Shown: positions 17,955-26,882 of the stretch, piece after piece | Layout: each line of letters opens with the position of its first letter | Numbering within the stretch: position 1 is the first letter of the stretch | From: Rhizobium sp. SEMIA4064 | GTDB lineage: Bacteria > Pseudomonadota > Alphaproteobacteria > Rhizobiales > Rhizobiaceae | Assembly (NCBI RefSeq): GCF_003025035.1 | Contig: NZ_PYJN01000016.1 | Coordinates: 186,001 to 250,000, forward strand | Length of the DNA: 64,000 nucleotides | Direction: 5' to 3' | The notes under the pieces: generated by a model | The model's input: the letters and a program-made list of their open reading frames with translations, nothing else | Databases searched by the model: none | What the model was told of the DNA's origin: nothing | Program-made: the position numbers and the translations under genes

Positions 17955-20363
17955 TTGGCCTTTCCGACACTGCCACCCGGTTCCATAGTCCCGCCCGGTG
18001 CCCCGGGCATCGAGCCCCGCTGGACCTCGAGCGATAAGAGTGCGGTCGGCACTGCCGTCAGCACGGCGAGCAGCGTCTGGTTCACGGCGAGCCACGGCAT
18101 CCTCAACGAGATCTACGCGCCGCGGCTCGATATGGCCTGCGTCCGTGATTTCGGTTTCATCGTGACGGCTGACGGCTATTTTTCCGAGGAGAAGCGCGAC
18201 GCCGATCATCGCGTGCAGGCAATCGAGGACGGCGTCCCGGCGTTTCGCCTCGTCAACACTGCTCGCGACGGTCGTTATCGCATCACCAAGACCATATTTT
18301 CGGACCCAGAGCGTGAAGTGGTGCTGCAGAATGTCCACTTTCAGGCGCTCATCGGCCAGCTCTCCGACTATCGGCTGCATGCCCTCGTGGCGCCGCATCT
18401 GGTCAATGGCGGCTCGGATAACACCGGCTGGTACGCCGATTTCAAAGGCAGGCCGATGCTCTTTGCCGAGGGTTCCGGCCGGGTGCTCGCGGTCGCCGCC
18501 TCGGTGCCCTGGCTGGCGCGTTCGGTCGGCTATGTCGGCTTCTCCGATGGCTGGCAGATGCTGTCGCGCGGCGAGAGCCTGAAGGAGGAGTACCGCTGCG
18601 CCACCAGCGGCAACATCGCGCTGTCGGGGACGCTCGATATCCAGGCAAACGAGGGGCGCGCGCTGATCGCCATCGGCTTCGGTACGCAGCCGGAGGAAGC
18701 CGCCTTTCGTGCCGTCCTCAGCCTGGACCAGGGCGTCAAGCCGGCGCTGAAGCATTATCGCAGCGGCTGGCGAGAATGGCAGGCAAGCCTGCTTGCCCTC
18801 GATGAGCCCCATGATCCCAACCAGCTAAACCGATACCGCGTCAGTACCGGCGTGCTCGCCACCCACCGCGACGATGCCTCCGGTGCCATCATCGCCAGCC
18901 TCTCCATCCCGTGGGGGTTCAACAAGAGCGACGATGATCTCGGCGGCTATCACCTGGTCTGGACACGCGATCTCGTGGAAACCGCCGGCGCGCTGCTTGC
19001 CGCCGGCGCCAAGGCCGATGCACGCTCCGTGCTCGACTATCTCGCGGCGATTCAGGAGGCGGACGGCCATTGGGTGCAGAACGCCTGGCTCGACGGCCGG
19101 CCCTACTGGTACGGCATCCAGATGGACGAGACGGCCTTTCCCATCCTGCTCTACGACATGCTGCTGCGCGCCGGCGCGATCGACGCCTCGGAGAGCGGCC
19201 GGTACCTACCGATGATCGAGGCCGCCGCGGCCTATATCGTCAAAAACGGTCCCGCCACCCAGCAAGATCGCTGGGAAGAGGACGCCGGCTACTCGCCCTT
19301 CACGCTCGCCGTCGAGATCGCCGGGCTTCTCGCGGCCGCCGATGCGGTGGAAGCGGCCGGCCGGCTGGCGGCAGCGCAATATCTGCGCGAGGTGGCCGAC
19401 GGCTGGAACGAGCGCATCGAGGAATGGACCTACGCCACCGATACGGACCTGTCGCGCAGCCTCGGCATCGAGGGCTATTATGTGCGCATCGCATCGGCCA
19501 CGGACGGCAGCTCGTCACTGAGGCGTGACTTCATCCCGATCCGCAATCGCGACGACGGGAATGAAGTCGTGGAGGCGGACTTGCTTCTCAGCCCGGACGC
19601 GCTGGCACTGGTGCGCTTCGGCCTCCGGGCCGCCGACGATCCACGCATCGTCGGCACCGTCGCGGCGATCGATTCGGAATTGCGGCGCGAGCTTCCCGCC
19701 GGCCCCTACTGGTACCGCTACAATGACGACGGCTATGGCGAGCGCACCGGCGGCGCGCCCTTCGCCGGCAGCGGTATCGGGAGACTCTGGCCGCTGCTGA
19801 CCGGCGAGCGCGCCCATTATGAACTCTCCGCCGGGCGACCGGATGAGGCGCGACGCCTGCTGGCAGCCCTGGAGGCCTCGGCAAGCGAGGGCGGGCTCCT
19901 GCCCGAACAGATCTGGGACAGCGCAGACGTGCCGGAACGTGAACTGTTCCTCGGTCGCCCCTCCGGCAGCGCCATGCCGCTCGTCTGGGCCCATGCGGAA
20001 CACATCAAGCTGCTGCGCTCGATCCGCGACGGTGTGATCTTCGACATGCCACCGCAAACCTTTGCCCGCTACGTCGCCACAAAGCCGGCCCCCGCGCCCT
20101 TCGCCTGGCGCCCGACCAACAAGCGCGCTCAAATGCCGGCAGGCCGCGCCCTGCGCATCGAACTGCCCGGGTCCGCCCTGGTGCACTGGTCCACCGACGG
20201 CTGGGCAAACTTCACCGACACCCCGTCTCGCGACGCCGGCTTTGGCACCTACGTCTGTGACCTGCCGACGAAGACGCTCGGCCCCAGCACTGTCGTTTTT
20301 ACGATCTTCTGGACGGATACGCAGCGGTGGGAAGGCACGGATTTCAAGATCGAAGTAGTTTGA
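17955..20363 (+). CDS. GH15 glucan 1,4-alpha-glucosidase (glucoamylase)
   Basis: 802 residues from a TTG at 17955 with GGAGG eight bases upstream. An N-terminal glucodextranase-type beta domain (residues 1-270, 'PGAPGIEPRWTSSDKSAVGT') precedes the GH15 (alpha/alpha)6 barrel. Barrel markers are 'IPWGFNKSDDDLGGYHLVWT', 'YWYGIQMDETAFPILL', the catalytic acid region 'RWEEDAGYSPFT' and the catalytic base region 'GLLPEQIWDSADVPERE'. A C-terminal beta domain follows ('SALVHWSTDGWANFTD'). It removes glucose from non-reducing ends of alpha-glucans. No signal peptide is seen, so it probably acts in the cytoplasm on glycogen-like glucans. Confidence 0.92.
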   Translation: MAFPTLPPGSIVPPGAPGIEPRWTSSDKSAVGTAVSTASSVWFTASHGILNEIYAPRLDMACVRDFGFIVTADGYFSEEKRDADHRVQAIEDGVPAFRLVNTARDGRYRITKTIFSDPEREVVLQNVHFQALIGQLSDYRLHALVAPHLVNGGSDNTGWYADFKGRPMLFAEGSGRVLAVAASVPWLARSVGYVGFSDGWQMLSRGESLKEEYRCATSGNIALSGTLDIQANEGRALIAIGFGTQPEEAAFRAVLSLDQGVKPALKHYRSGWREWQASLLALDEPHDPNQLNRYRVSTGVLATHRDDASGAIIASLSIPWGFNKSDDDLGGYHLVWTRDLVETAGALLAAGAKADARSVLDYLAAIQEADGHWVQNAWLDGRPYWYGIQMDETAFPILLYDMLLRAGAIDASESGRYLPMIEAAAAYIVKNGPATQQDRWEEDAGYSPFTLAVEIAGLLAAADAVEAAGRLAAAQYLREVADGWNERIEEWTYATDTDLSRSLGIEGYYVRIASATDGSSSLRRDFIPIRNRDDGNEVVEADLLLSPDALALVRFGLRAADDPRIVGTVAAIDSELRRELPAGPYWYRYNDDGYGERTGGAPFAGSGIGRLWPLLTGERAHYELSAGRPDEARRLLAALEASASEGGLLPEQIWDSADVPERELFLGRPSGSAMPLVWAHAEHIKLLRSIRDGVIFDMPPQTFARYVATKPAPAPFAWRPTNKRAQMPAGRALRIELPGSALVHWSTDGWANFTDTPSRDAGFGTYVCDLPTKTLGPSTVVFTIFWTDTQRWEGTDFKIEVV

Positions 20364-20513
20364 GACCGGCCCCGCGTGCGCAAAGCTGCGGCGCAATTCG
20401 CGAACATGCCGCCACAAGGGATTGTCGCCGACAGGCGCGAGCCCGTTGATCGTTTGACAACACCGCTTATTCCGGCCAATGGAAGCCATCCCAATTTCCC
20501 GACCGGTGTCCTC

Positions 20514-21053
20514 ATGTTGCCTTTGCACTCCCTTGGCGAGCGCGTTGTCGTTGTCGGCCCTTCTAATGCTGGGAAGTCAACATTGGCCGTCGCCCTCGCT
20601 AAAAAGCTTGGTTTTCCGGCCGTGCATCTCGATCAACTTCATCATCTGCCCCATACGGATTGGCAGCCGCGCCCGGAAGCAGAGTTTGCCGCGCTGCACG
20701 ATGCGGCAATTCTTGGCGAGCAGTGGGTTATGGAAGGCAACTATTCGCGCCTGATGCCGCAGCGTCTGGCCCGCGCTACCGGCGCCATTCTCATAACGTC
20801 AAATCACTGGCTACGCTTTTCCCGCTATCTCAAGCGCACGCTGATCAACCGCTCGGACCGTGCGGGACATCTCGAAGGTGCCCAGGACAGCATCAAATGG
20901 GAAATGATTCACTGGATCCTTGTGAAAACCCGCAACAGCGGCGTCAAATACGCAAAAATTCTCCAAGAATCCGGCCTGCCGGTTGTCGAATGCCACTCAG
21001 CGGAGGCGCTCAACAACCTCTATCGGGTTTGGGATTTGCCAGCGCGGCGATAG
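20514..21053 (+). CDS. AAA-type P-loop protein (topology-modulation family)
   Basis: 179 residues from the ATG at 20514. A P-loop 'VVVVGPSNAGKSTLAVALAK' is followed by 'HLDQLHHLPHTDW', 'WVMEGNYSRLMPQRLARA' and the lid region 'RFSRYLKRTLINRSDR'. This is the pattern of FlaR/'DNA topology modulation' proteins, small kinase-like ATPases. Their substrate is not established. The ribosome-binding site is weak, and an in-frame extension to 20376 cannot be excluded. Confidence 0.75.
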   Translation: MLPLHSLGERVVVVGPSNAGKSTLAVALAKKLGFPAVHLDQLHHLPHTDWQPRPEAEFAALHDAAILGEQWVMEGNYSRLMPQRLARATGAILITSNHWLRFSRYLKRTLINRSDRAGHLEGAQDSIKWEMIHWILVKTRNSGVKYAKILQESGLPVVECHSAEALNNLYRVWDLPARR

Positions 21054-21491
21054 CTCTGTCGTTATTTAAGTGACTCGTCGCAAATAAATTGTCCTCGAAG
21101 CGACGCCATTAATCGGTATCCGGGTAATTTTCGCCTCATCGTAGTATCAAAGTGAAACAATGACGCCCCTCGCCGGCACATGCATCACCTCTCCAACCCC
21201 TTGAAATCTCCCCCCTATCCGGGCTCATTCCCGCTTTGCCCCAATATTGCCCCTTGCCTTTTGTCGTAAATCCTGTCACCCATATGCGCGCTCGGGCATT
21301 TGCATGCCGGTGACTGGACTGATTTGGCAATGCCGACTACGCGAGGCAGCCTACAGAGGTTTATCCTCTGCGTAGACGTTCTTTCCCCGTACGTGAACTT
21401 CTCGACTGGCTTTCGCATGGCGCGGAGGCAAAGCCGTCCGGGAAGGTTTCCCGGACAGAATATTCAGACTGAAGGGAAAAGGACTATCCCA
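21054..21491 (+). promoter_or_regulatory. cspA upstream region and structured 5' leader
   Basis: 438 bases without a convincing gene. Two hairpins lie near its right end: CAGAGG-ttat-CCTCTG with outer CTA/TAG pairing (21351-21373), and a perfect 9-base stem GTCCGGGAA-ggt-TTCCCGGAC (21436-21456), which ends 35 bases before the cspA ATG. Long structured leaders are typical of cold-shock mRNAs. The transcription start is not identified. Confidence 0.45.
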
Positions 21492-21704
21492 ATGGCCACC
21501 AAGGGCATCGTAAAATTCTTCAACCAGGACAAGGGTTTTGGTTTCATCACCCCGGACGGCGGCGCTAAGGACGTATTCGTCCATATTTCCGCTCTCCAGG
21601 CTTCCGGCATCCAGTCGCTCCGCGAAGGCCAGCAGGTCACCTTCGACACCGAGCCGGATCGCATGGGCAAGGGCCCGAAGGCTGTCAACATCAAGGCTTC
21701 CTAA
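21492..21704 (+). CDS. cspA: cold-shock protein, CspA family
   Basis: 70 residues, a single cold-shock domain. RNP1 'KGFGFITPD' and RNP2 'DVFVHISAL' are intact, and '[14 protein letters not shown]' is the family opening. It binds single-stranded RNA and DNA and melts mRNA structure. The start at 21492 gives the canonical N-terminus 'MATKGIVKF', with AAAAGGA upstream. A strong intrinsic terminator follows 30 bases after the stop. Confidence 0.95.
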   Translation: MATKGIVKFFNQDKGFGFITPDGGAKDVFVHISALQASGIQSLREGQQVTFDTEPDRMGKGPKAVNIKAS

Positions 21705-21734
21705 GTCTTAGTTGATTACCTGGATAAGGTTTCG

Positions 21735-21763
21735 AACGGCGCGGTGAAAACCGCGCCGTTTTT
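21735..21763 (+). terminator. intrinsic terminator of cspA
   Basis: Perfect 11-base stem AACGGCGCGGT / ACCGCGCCGTT closed by a GAAA tetraloop and followed by five T residues. Confidence 0.92.
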
Positions 21764-21772
21764 GCGTTTCCC

Positions 21773-21911
21773 CCTTCTCCCCGCCGGGGAGAAGGTGCCC
21801 GAAGGGCGGATGAGGGGGCCGCAGCGCGCAAGCGAGGCGGGCCTTGAGCTGTAAGCGAGCGCGGCGAATGCGGAGCCCTATCTCGCCCGCCGGGGGCGAG
21901 ATAGGGCTCCG
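21773..21911. repeat. palindromic intergenic element between cspA and dusA
   Basis: Two strong hairpins joined by ~75 bases: CCTTCTCCCC-gcc-GGGGAGAAGG (21773-21795) and an 18-base stem beginning CGGAGCCCTATCTCGCCC (21871-21911). The first half, with 'GGTGCCCGAAGGGCGGATGAGGGG', is the common proteobacterial REP-like phrase. The right hairpin lies 4 bases from the dusA stop and could terminate that transcript. Confidence 0.75.
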
Positions 21912-21914
21912 TGC

Positions 21915-22955
21915 CTAAGCGCTCACCCGCTCGCCCTCACCGGCGAAATCCACCGCGGCAAATGCGGCAGCGATCACCTCCGGCCCAGCCCCGGGCTTAT
22001 TGGCGTCCGTGGAGAGGATCTGACGGTAGCGGCGGGAGCCCGGCAGGCCGGTGAAGAGGCCGACCATGTGGCGGGCGACATGCTGCAGGCGTCCGCCTTG
22101 CTCGATGTGGCGCTCCGTATAAGCCATCATCCGGTCGCGCAGGTCATTCCAATCCGGCTCGACGGACGGTTCGCCGTAGAAACGATGATCGACATCGGCA
22201 AGGATGGCGGCGTTCTGATAGGCGGTGCGGCCGAGCATGACGCCGTCGACATGGGCAAGATGCGCTTCGGCTTGATCCAACGTCTGGATGCCGCCGTTGA
22301 TGCCGATGAAAACATCGGGCCAACGCTGCTTCATCCGGTAGACGATCTCGTAATCCAGCGGCGGGATCTCGCGGTTTTCCTTCGGCGATAGGCCCTTCAG
22401 CCAGGCCTTGCGGGCATGGATCCAGACGGCATCAGCGCCGGCATCGAGCACGCGAGTAATGAGTTCCGGCAGCGCCTGTTCCGGCTCCTGCTCATCGACG
22501 CCAATTCGGCATTTTACCGTCACCGGAGCCTTGGAAACCCTTTTCATCGACGCAATGCAATCCGCCACCGTCTCCGGCGTCAGCATCAGGCAGGCGCCGA
22601 AGGTGCCCGACTGCACGCGGTCCGAAGGACAGCCGACATTGAGGTTGATCTCGTCATAATCATAAGCCTCGGCAATCCGCACCGCCTCCGCAAGCTTGGC
22701 GGGATTGGAGCCGCCGACTTGCAGCGCCACGGGATGCTCGCTGGCGTCACGACCTAGCAACCGGTCGCGCGGCCCATGGATGATCGCATCCGCCACCACC
22801 ATCTCGGTATAGAGCAGCGCATGCCGGCTGATCTGCCGATGCAGATACCTGCAATGCCTATCCGTCCAGTCGATCATCGGGGCCACGGCAAAAACGGGCT
22901 TCCGCCTATAGAGGCTACCTGCCTGCATTCCGGGCTTTTCTGCCGATTCAGTCAT
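21915..22955 (-). CDS. dusA: tRNA-dihydrouridine synthase A
   Basis: 346 residues. DusA is an FMN enzyme that reduces uridine 20/20a in the tRNA D-loop. 'FAVAPMIDWTDRHCRYLHR' is the DusA-specific opening; the catalytic cysteine is in 'NLNVGCPSDRVQSGTFGACL'; FMN-binding regions are 'VALQVGGSNP', 'VTVKCRIGVDEQEP' and 'GINGGIQTLDQ'; and 'GLFTGLPGSRRYRQILS' is the tRNA-binding C-terminal signature. Length is normal. It is convergent with cspA. Confidence 0.95.
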   Translation of the reverse strand: MTESAEKPGMQAGSLYRRKPVFAVAPMIDWTDRHCRYLHRQISRHALLYTEMVVADAIIHGPRDRLLGRDASEHPVALQVGGSNPAKLAEAVRIAEAYDYDEINLNVGCPSDRVQSGTFGACLMLTPETVADCIASMKRVSKAPVTVKCRIGVDEQEPEQALPELITRVLDAGADAVWIHARKAWLKGLSPKENREIPPLDYEIVYRMKQRWPDVFIGINGGIQTLDQAEAHLAHVDGVMLGRTAYQNAAILADVDHRFYGEPSVEPDWNDLRDRMMAYTERHIEQGGRLQHVARHMVGLFTGLPGSRRYRQILSTDANKPGAGPEVIAAAFAAVDFAGEGERVSA

Positions 22956-23164
22956 GTCTTGCTTACTCGCATAATTTTCTTCGCCCGTTCCAAGCGTCTA
23001 TTGCTGCGTCGAAGCGATCCTAAAAGGCGCGCGGCAACAAGTTGGGCACGATTTCGAGGGGCGATATACAGCACAGATAGGAATAAAGCGAGACGGCGTC
23101 AAAGTTGGCGCTCTGCCGCAAAAAAAGCGTCGCGCTGACATGACCAGCAATGCGACCCTGAGCC

Positions 23165-24139
23165 TCAGGGCTTTGCCGCCGCCACAGGTTCGGCCTTCGG
23201 CTTCAGTAGAGTGACGAGCAACAGACCGACGACGATGATCGCAGCACCCTCAAGGTGATAGGATTGCAACTGCTCGCCGAGAAGCAGATAGGCGAGCACG
23301 GTGGTAAAGATTGTCTGGAGGTAGAGCATCAGACCAGCCCGGGCCGCCCCCAACGCCTCGACGCTGCGATTGAAGAGGTAATAGGTCATGGCGCCGCCGG
23401 GGATCGCCACATAGGCGAGTGCGATCAGCCCGTTGACATTGAGCGTCGAGCGCTCGTCGGAGCCAAGTTCCCAGAGGTAGAAAGGCAGTGCCGTGAGCAC
23501 CGCGGCGCCCAAAAGCAGCACGAGCAGCGGAAGGCGCTCTATATCGAATTTCGCACGGCGAAGCAGGACGGTGTAGAGACTGAAGCAGAAGGAGCCGGCG
23601 ACGATCCAAAGCTCCCCGGGGTTGATATCGAGACGCATCAATGCCGCCGGGCTGCCCTTGATGACGATGACCACGATGCCGAGGAAGGCGAGGATCGATC
23701 CCGTCACCTGCCAGGTTCCCATCGGCTCGCCGAGAAGGAGGCGGGCTAGAACCATGGTAAGAATGGGGATCAGAGCCATGATGATGCCGGCCGTCGTGGC
23801 ATCCGCATGTTCCAGGCCGGTGAAGAGCAGGCCCTGGCAGATCGCGAGCCCGATGCCGCCAATGCACAGCAACTCCAGCGGACGAGCCTTGGCGAGCGCA
23901 AACATGGCGCCAAAATGCCGGCGCACGATCGGCAACAGGATGGCGCAGGCAATCAGCACCCGCCAGAAGCAGAGCGCCCAAGGCGGCATTTCGTGAGAGA
24001 CCCATTTCGCGGCGATATAGACGCCGGACGACAGCAGCCAACAAAGGACCGCTACAGAATAGGCGACCGCAAGCGAATTGCCCACCGCCTGTTCCGTCCT
24101 GACGTGATCTGTGTGGACCCCCAAGACATTTATCGCCAT
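23165..24139 (-). CDS. EamA-family (DMT) transporter
   Basis: 324 residues with ten hydrophobic segments arranged as two EamA halves (about 25-155 and 165-310). Typical phrases are 'FWRVLIACAILLPI', 'HADATTAGIIMALIPILTM', 'LLLGEPMGTWQVTGSILAFLG' and 'YLLLGEQLQSYHLEGAAIIV'. This inner-membrane family exports amino acids or metabolites; the substrate here is unknown. It has a soluble N-terminal leader of ~22 residues. It is divergent from the hydrolase gene, with 228 bases between. Confidence 0.88.
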   Translation of the reverse strand: MAINVLGVHTDHVRTEQAVGNSLAVAYSVAVLCWLLSSGVYIAAKWVSHEMPPWALCFWRVLIACAILLPIVRRHFGAMFALAKARPLELLCIGGIGLAICQGLLFTGLEHADATTAGIIMALIPILTMVLARLLLGEPMGTWQVTGSILAFLGIVVIVIKGSPAALMRLDINPGELWIVAGSFCFSLYTVLLRRAKFDIERLPLLVLLLGAAVLTALPFYLWELGSDERSTLNVNGLIALAYVAIPGGAMTYYLFNRSVEALGAARAGLMLYLQTIFTTVLAYLLLGEQLQSYHLEGAAIIVVGLLLVTLLKPKAEPVAAAKP

Positions 24140-24367
24140 CGCTCAGTTATGCCACAGTTCCTTCCGTCTGCACAGATGAGCGGCTTTGCCGGGGGTTACC
24201 GCGGATCCGCAGTCGCGTCGGTGAACACGAAGAACCCTTCTACCAACGCTTTACACCGAAACCTTTCCGTTGGTTGGTTTTCCCCTCTACTCCATTAGTG
24301 TTAGGTTGCCGTGGAGTCGGAGGGCATGGATCTTCTGGCAGCAGACGAACTATGTGAAGAGATTGTC

Positions 24368-25063
24368 ATGACCGAACAGTTTGCCACCGTCATCCCCCTG
24401 CCCGCGCCAGTGCTGTTGCCGATCAATGGCGAAACCGCATCTTTCCCCGTGCGCCGCGTCTATTGCGTCGGCCGCAACTATGCCGACCATGCGATCGAGA
24501 TGGGCCACGACCCAAGCCGCGAGCCTCCCTTCTTCTTCCAGAAAAACCCGAACAATCTGCTGCCGAATAGCGATTTCCCCTATCCGCCGCTGTCTTCGGA
24601 TGTGCATCACGAGGTGGAACTGGTGGTTGCGCTGAAAAGTGGCGGCTCCGATATCCCGGCTGAAAGGGCGCTGGACTGCATCTACGGCTATGCCGTCGGC
24701 ATCGATTTCACCCGCCGCGACCTACAGGGCGAAGCCAAGAAGCTCGGCCGCCCCTGGGAGGTCAGCAAGGCCTTCGAAAGCTCCGCCCCCGTTTCCGCTA
24801 TCGCCCCGGCAACACAGGTCGGTCATCCCGATAAGGGCGGCATCTGGCTGATGCGCAACGGCGAGTCGGTGCAGAGGGGCGACCTGTCGCAGATGATCTG
24901 GAAAGTACCGGAAATCATCACCGAACTCTCGAAGCTGTTCACGCTGGCGCCCGGCGATGTCATCATGACCGGCACGCCGGCCGGCGTCGGACCGGTGGCC
25001 CGCGGCGACAGGATAAGCTGCGCCGTCGATGGCGTTGCGACACTGATGCTGAACGTCGTTTGA
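24368..25063 (+). CDS. fumarylacetoacetate hydrolase family protein
   Basis: 231 residues from an ATG at 24368. The FAH fold is identified by 'RRVYCVGRNYADHAIEMG', the metal ligands in 'DVHHEVELVVAL' (Glu-x-Glu) and the Asp of 'AVGIDFTRRDLQGEAK', and 'VIMTGTPAGVGPV'. This single-domain type includes fumarylpyruvate hydrolase and acylpyruvases, which cleave C-C bonds in aromatic-acid breakdown or act on oxaloacetate-like compounds. Fumarylpyruvate hydrolase is a plausible but unproven assignment. The carbonic-anhydrase-like gene follows after 15 bases. Confidence 0.88.
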   Translation: MTEQFATVIPLPAPVLLPINGETASFPVRRVYCVGRNYADHAIEMGHDPSREPPFFFQKNPNNLLPNSDFPYPPLSSDVHHEVELVVALKSGGSDIPAERALDCIYGYAVGIDFTRRDLQGEAKKLGRPWEVSKAFESSAPVSAIAPATQVGHPDKGGIWLMRNGESVQRGDLSQMIWKVPEIITELSKLFTLAPGDVIMTGTPAGVGPVARGDRISCAVDGVATLMLNVV

Positions 25064-25078
25064 TCGAGGAGAAATAAG

Positions 25079-25609
25079 ATGCCGCTCTATGCCCTTTCCG
25101 GCCTGGTGCCGAAGACGCCCGATCCCGGCCGCTATTGGATCGCGCCCGACGCAAACGTGATCGGCAAAGTGGAGATCGGCGAGGATGTCGGCATCTGGTT
25201 CGGCGCAGTCCTGCGCGGCGACAACGAGCTCATTGTCATCGGCAAAGGCACCAACATCCAGGAAGGGACGATGGTGCACACCGATCCCAGCTTCCCGGCA
25301 ACGATCGGCGAAGGCTGCACCATCGGTCATCATGCCATCATCCACGGCTGCACCATCGGCGACAATTCGCTGATCGGCATGGGCGCAACCATATTGAACG
25401 GCGCGAAGATCGGCAGGAATTGCCTTGTGGGTGCCAATGCACTGGTAACGGAAGGCAAGGAATTTCCGGATGGCTCCTTGATCGTCGGCGCCCCCGCCAA
25501 GGCGATCCGCACGTTGGACGAGGCTGCCATCGAAGGCCTGCGCCGTTCGGCCCGCAATTATGTTGCCAATTGGCAGCGTTTTGCCCGCGACCTCAAGAGG
25601 CTGGACTAG
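25079..25609 (+). CDS. gamma-class carbonic anhydrase family protein
   Basis: 176 residues with the left-handed beta-helix hexapeptide pattern seen in 'VIGKVEIGEDVGIWFGAVLR' and 'NIQEGTMVHTDPSFPATIG'. The three zinc/iron-ligand histidines fit 'MVHTD', 'TIGHHAIIHGC'. It resembles YrdA/PaaY proteins, some of which have carbonic anhydrase or thioesterase activity. GAGGAGAAATAAG precedes the start. It forms a two-gene unit with the FAH-family hydrolase and converges on zur. Confidence 0.88.
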   Translation: MPLYALSGLVPKTPDPGRYWIAPDANVIGKVEIGEDVGIWFGAVLRGDNELIVIGKGTNIQEGTMVHTDPSFPATIGEGCTIGHHAIIHGCTIGDNSLIGMGATILNGAKIGRNCLVGANALVTEGKEFPDGSLIVGAPAKAIRTLDEAAIEGLRRSARNYVANWQRFARDLKRLD

Positions 25610-25659
25610 GCCGCATCTTCCAAAATGCGCGGAGCTTGGATTAAGAGCCGCGCTGACAT

Positions 25660-26058
25660 TTAAGCAGCGCAACTCGCGCAGTGACCGCGAATCTCGATGG
25701 TCGATTTTTCGGCCTTGAACTTCTGCGATTTCAGCCAATCCATCAGCCGGTGATCCACTTCATGATCGTGGAATTCGATCACCTGGCCGCAACTTTCGCA
25801 GATGGCGAAGGCGACGAGGCCGTGGCTGTGGCAGTTCTCATCCGGATGGGCGCAAGCGACGAAGGAATTGATGCTCTCTAGGCGATGGACGACGCCATAT
25901 TCCAGCAGCTTGTCCAGCGCCCGGTAGACCTGCAGCGGCGCACGGAAACCATGGTCGCGCAGCTTGTCGAGGATGGTATAGGCGCTGAGCGGCGCTTCCG
26001 CCTTGGTCAGGACATCGAAAACGAGCGACTGGTTCTTGGTGAGTGTCGGAGTGGTCAT
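25660..26058 (-). CDS. zur: zinc uptake regulator, Fur family
   Basis: 132 residues. The winged helix (about 5-75) includes 'SAYTILDKLRDHGFRAPLQV' and 'YRALDKLLEYGVVHRLES'. The structural zinc cysteines are in 'AICESCGQ' and 'GHCASCAA', and regulatory zinc ligands are likely in 'CAHPDENCHSHG' and 'EFHDHEVDH'. This is the Zur rather than Fur pattern, and it is the last gene of the znuC-znuB-zur unit: its ATG overlaps the znuB stop (ATGA). With zinc bound it should repress both znu transcripts at the boxes near 27.8 kb. Confidence 0.93.
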   Translation of the reverse strand: MTTPTLTKNQSLVFDVLTKAEAPLSAYTILDKLRDHGFRAPLQVYRALDKLLEYGVVHRLESINSFVACAHPDENCHSHGLVAFAICESCGQVIEFHDHEVDHRLMDWLKSQKFKAEKSTIEIRGHCASCAA

Positions 26059-26882
26059 GATCCCTGTCCTCCCTGTTGCGCCGCCGGCGCGCCAGCCCTG
26101 CGGGCAAGGGGCAGCAGACTGATGATAAACAGAACGAGCGCCGCCACGACGATCGACGGGCCTGACGGCGTGTCGTAACGCAGCGAGCCGAACAACCCGC
26201 CGACGACAGCGACGGCGCCGATCAGCGAAGCAAAGACAGCCATCATCTCGGGCGTCGCGGCAAAGCGGCGGGCCGTGGCGGCGGGGATGATCAGCAGCGC
26301 CGTGATCAGCAGGATACCGACGATCTTCATGGCGATGGCGATAACGACGGCCATCAGCAGCGTGAAAAACAGCTTCGCCCGTTCCGGCTGCAGGCCCTCA
26401 GCCTCGGCCAGCTCCGGATTGACGGTGGAGGCGAGCAGCGGCCTCCAAAGCCAGGTGATCGCCGCCAATACCAGAATGCCGCCGCCCCAGATCAAAGCGA
26501 TATCCGAACGATTGACGGCCAGAATGTCGCCAAACAGGAAAGCGATGAGATCGATCCTTACCCAGCTCATGAAAGCGACGATGACGAGGCCGATCGCCAG
26601 CGTCGCATGCGACAGAATGCCGAGCAACGCATCCGCCGACAGCGCCTGCCGGCGCTGAAGGAACAGGAGCAAGATCGACACCGCCGCCGCGACCGCGAAG
26701 ACGGAAAGCGTTAGATTGAGCTGGAAGAGCAGCGACAGCGCTACGCCGAGCAGCGCCGAATGCGAGATCGTGTCGCCGAAATAGGCCATGCGCCGCCAGA
26801 TGATGAAGCAGCCGAGCGGCCCGGTGGTCAGCGCCAGCCCGACGCCCGCGACGACGGCGCGCAGGAAGAAATCGTCAAACAT
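26055..26882 (-). CDS. znuB: zinc ABC transporter permease
   Basis: 275 residues from the ATG at 26882, preceded by AGGAG at six bases; the frame stays open further upstream only because it overlaps the His-rich end of znuC. Eight or nine membrane segments and the family phrases 'GPLGCFIIWRRMAYFGDTIS', 'HSALLGVALS' and 'GILLITALLIIPAATAR' identify an ABC-3 type zinc/manganese permease. It overlaps znuC by 8 bases and zur by 4, so the three genes are translationally coupled. Confidence 0.95.
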   Translation of the reverse strand: MFDDFFLRAVVAGVGLALTTGPLGCFIIWRRMAYFGDTISHSALLGVALSLLFQLNLTLSVFAVAAAVSILLLFLQRRQALSADALLGILSHATLAIGLVIVAFMSWVRIDLIAFLFGDILAVNRSDIALIWGGGILVLAAITWLWRPLLASTVNPELAEAEGLQPERAKLFFTLLMAVVIAIAMKIVGILLITALLIIPAATARRFAATPEMMAVFASLIGAVAVVGGLFGSLRYDTPSGPSIVVAALVLFIISLLPLARRAGAPAAQQGGQGS

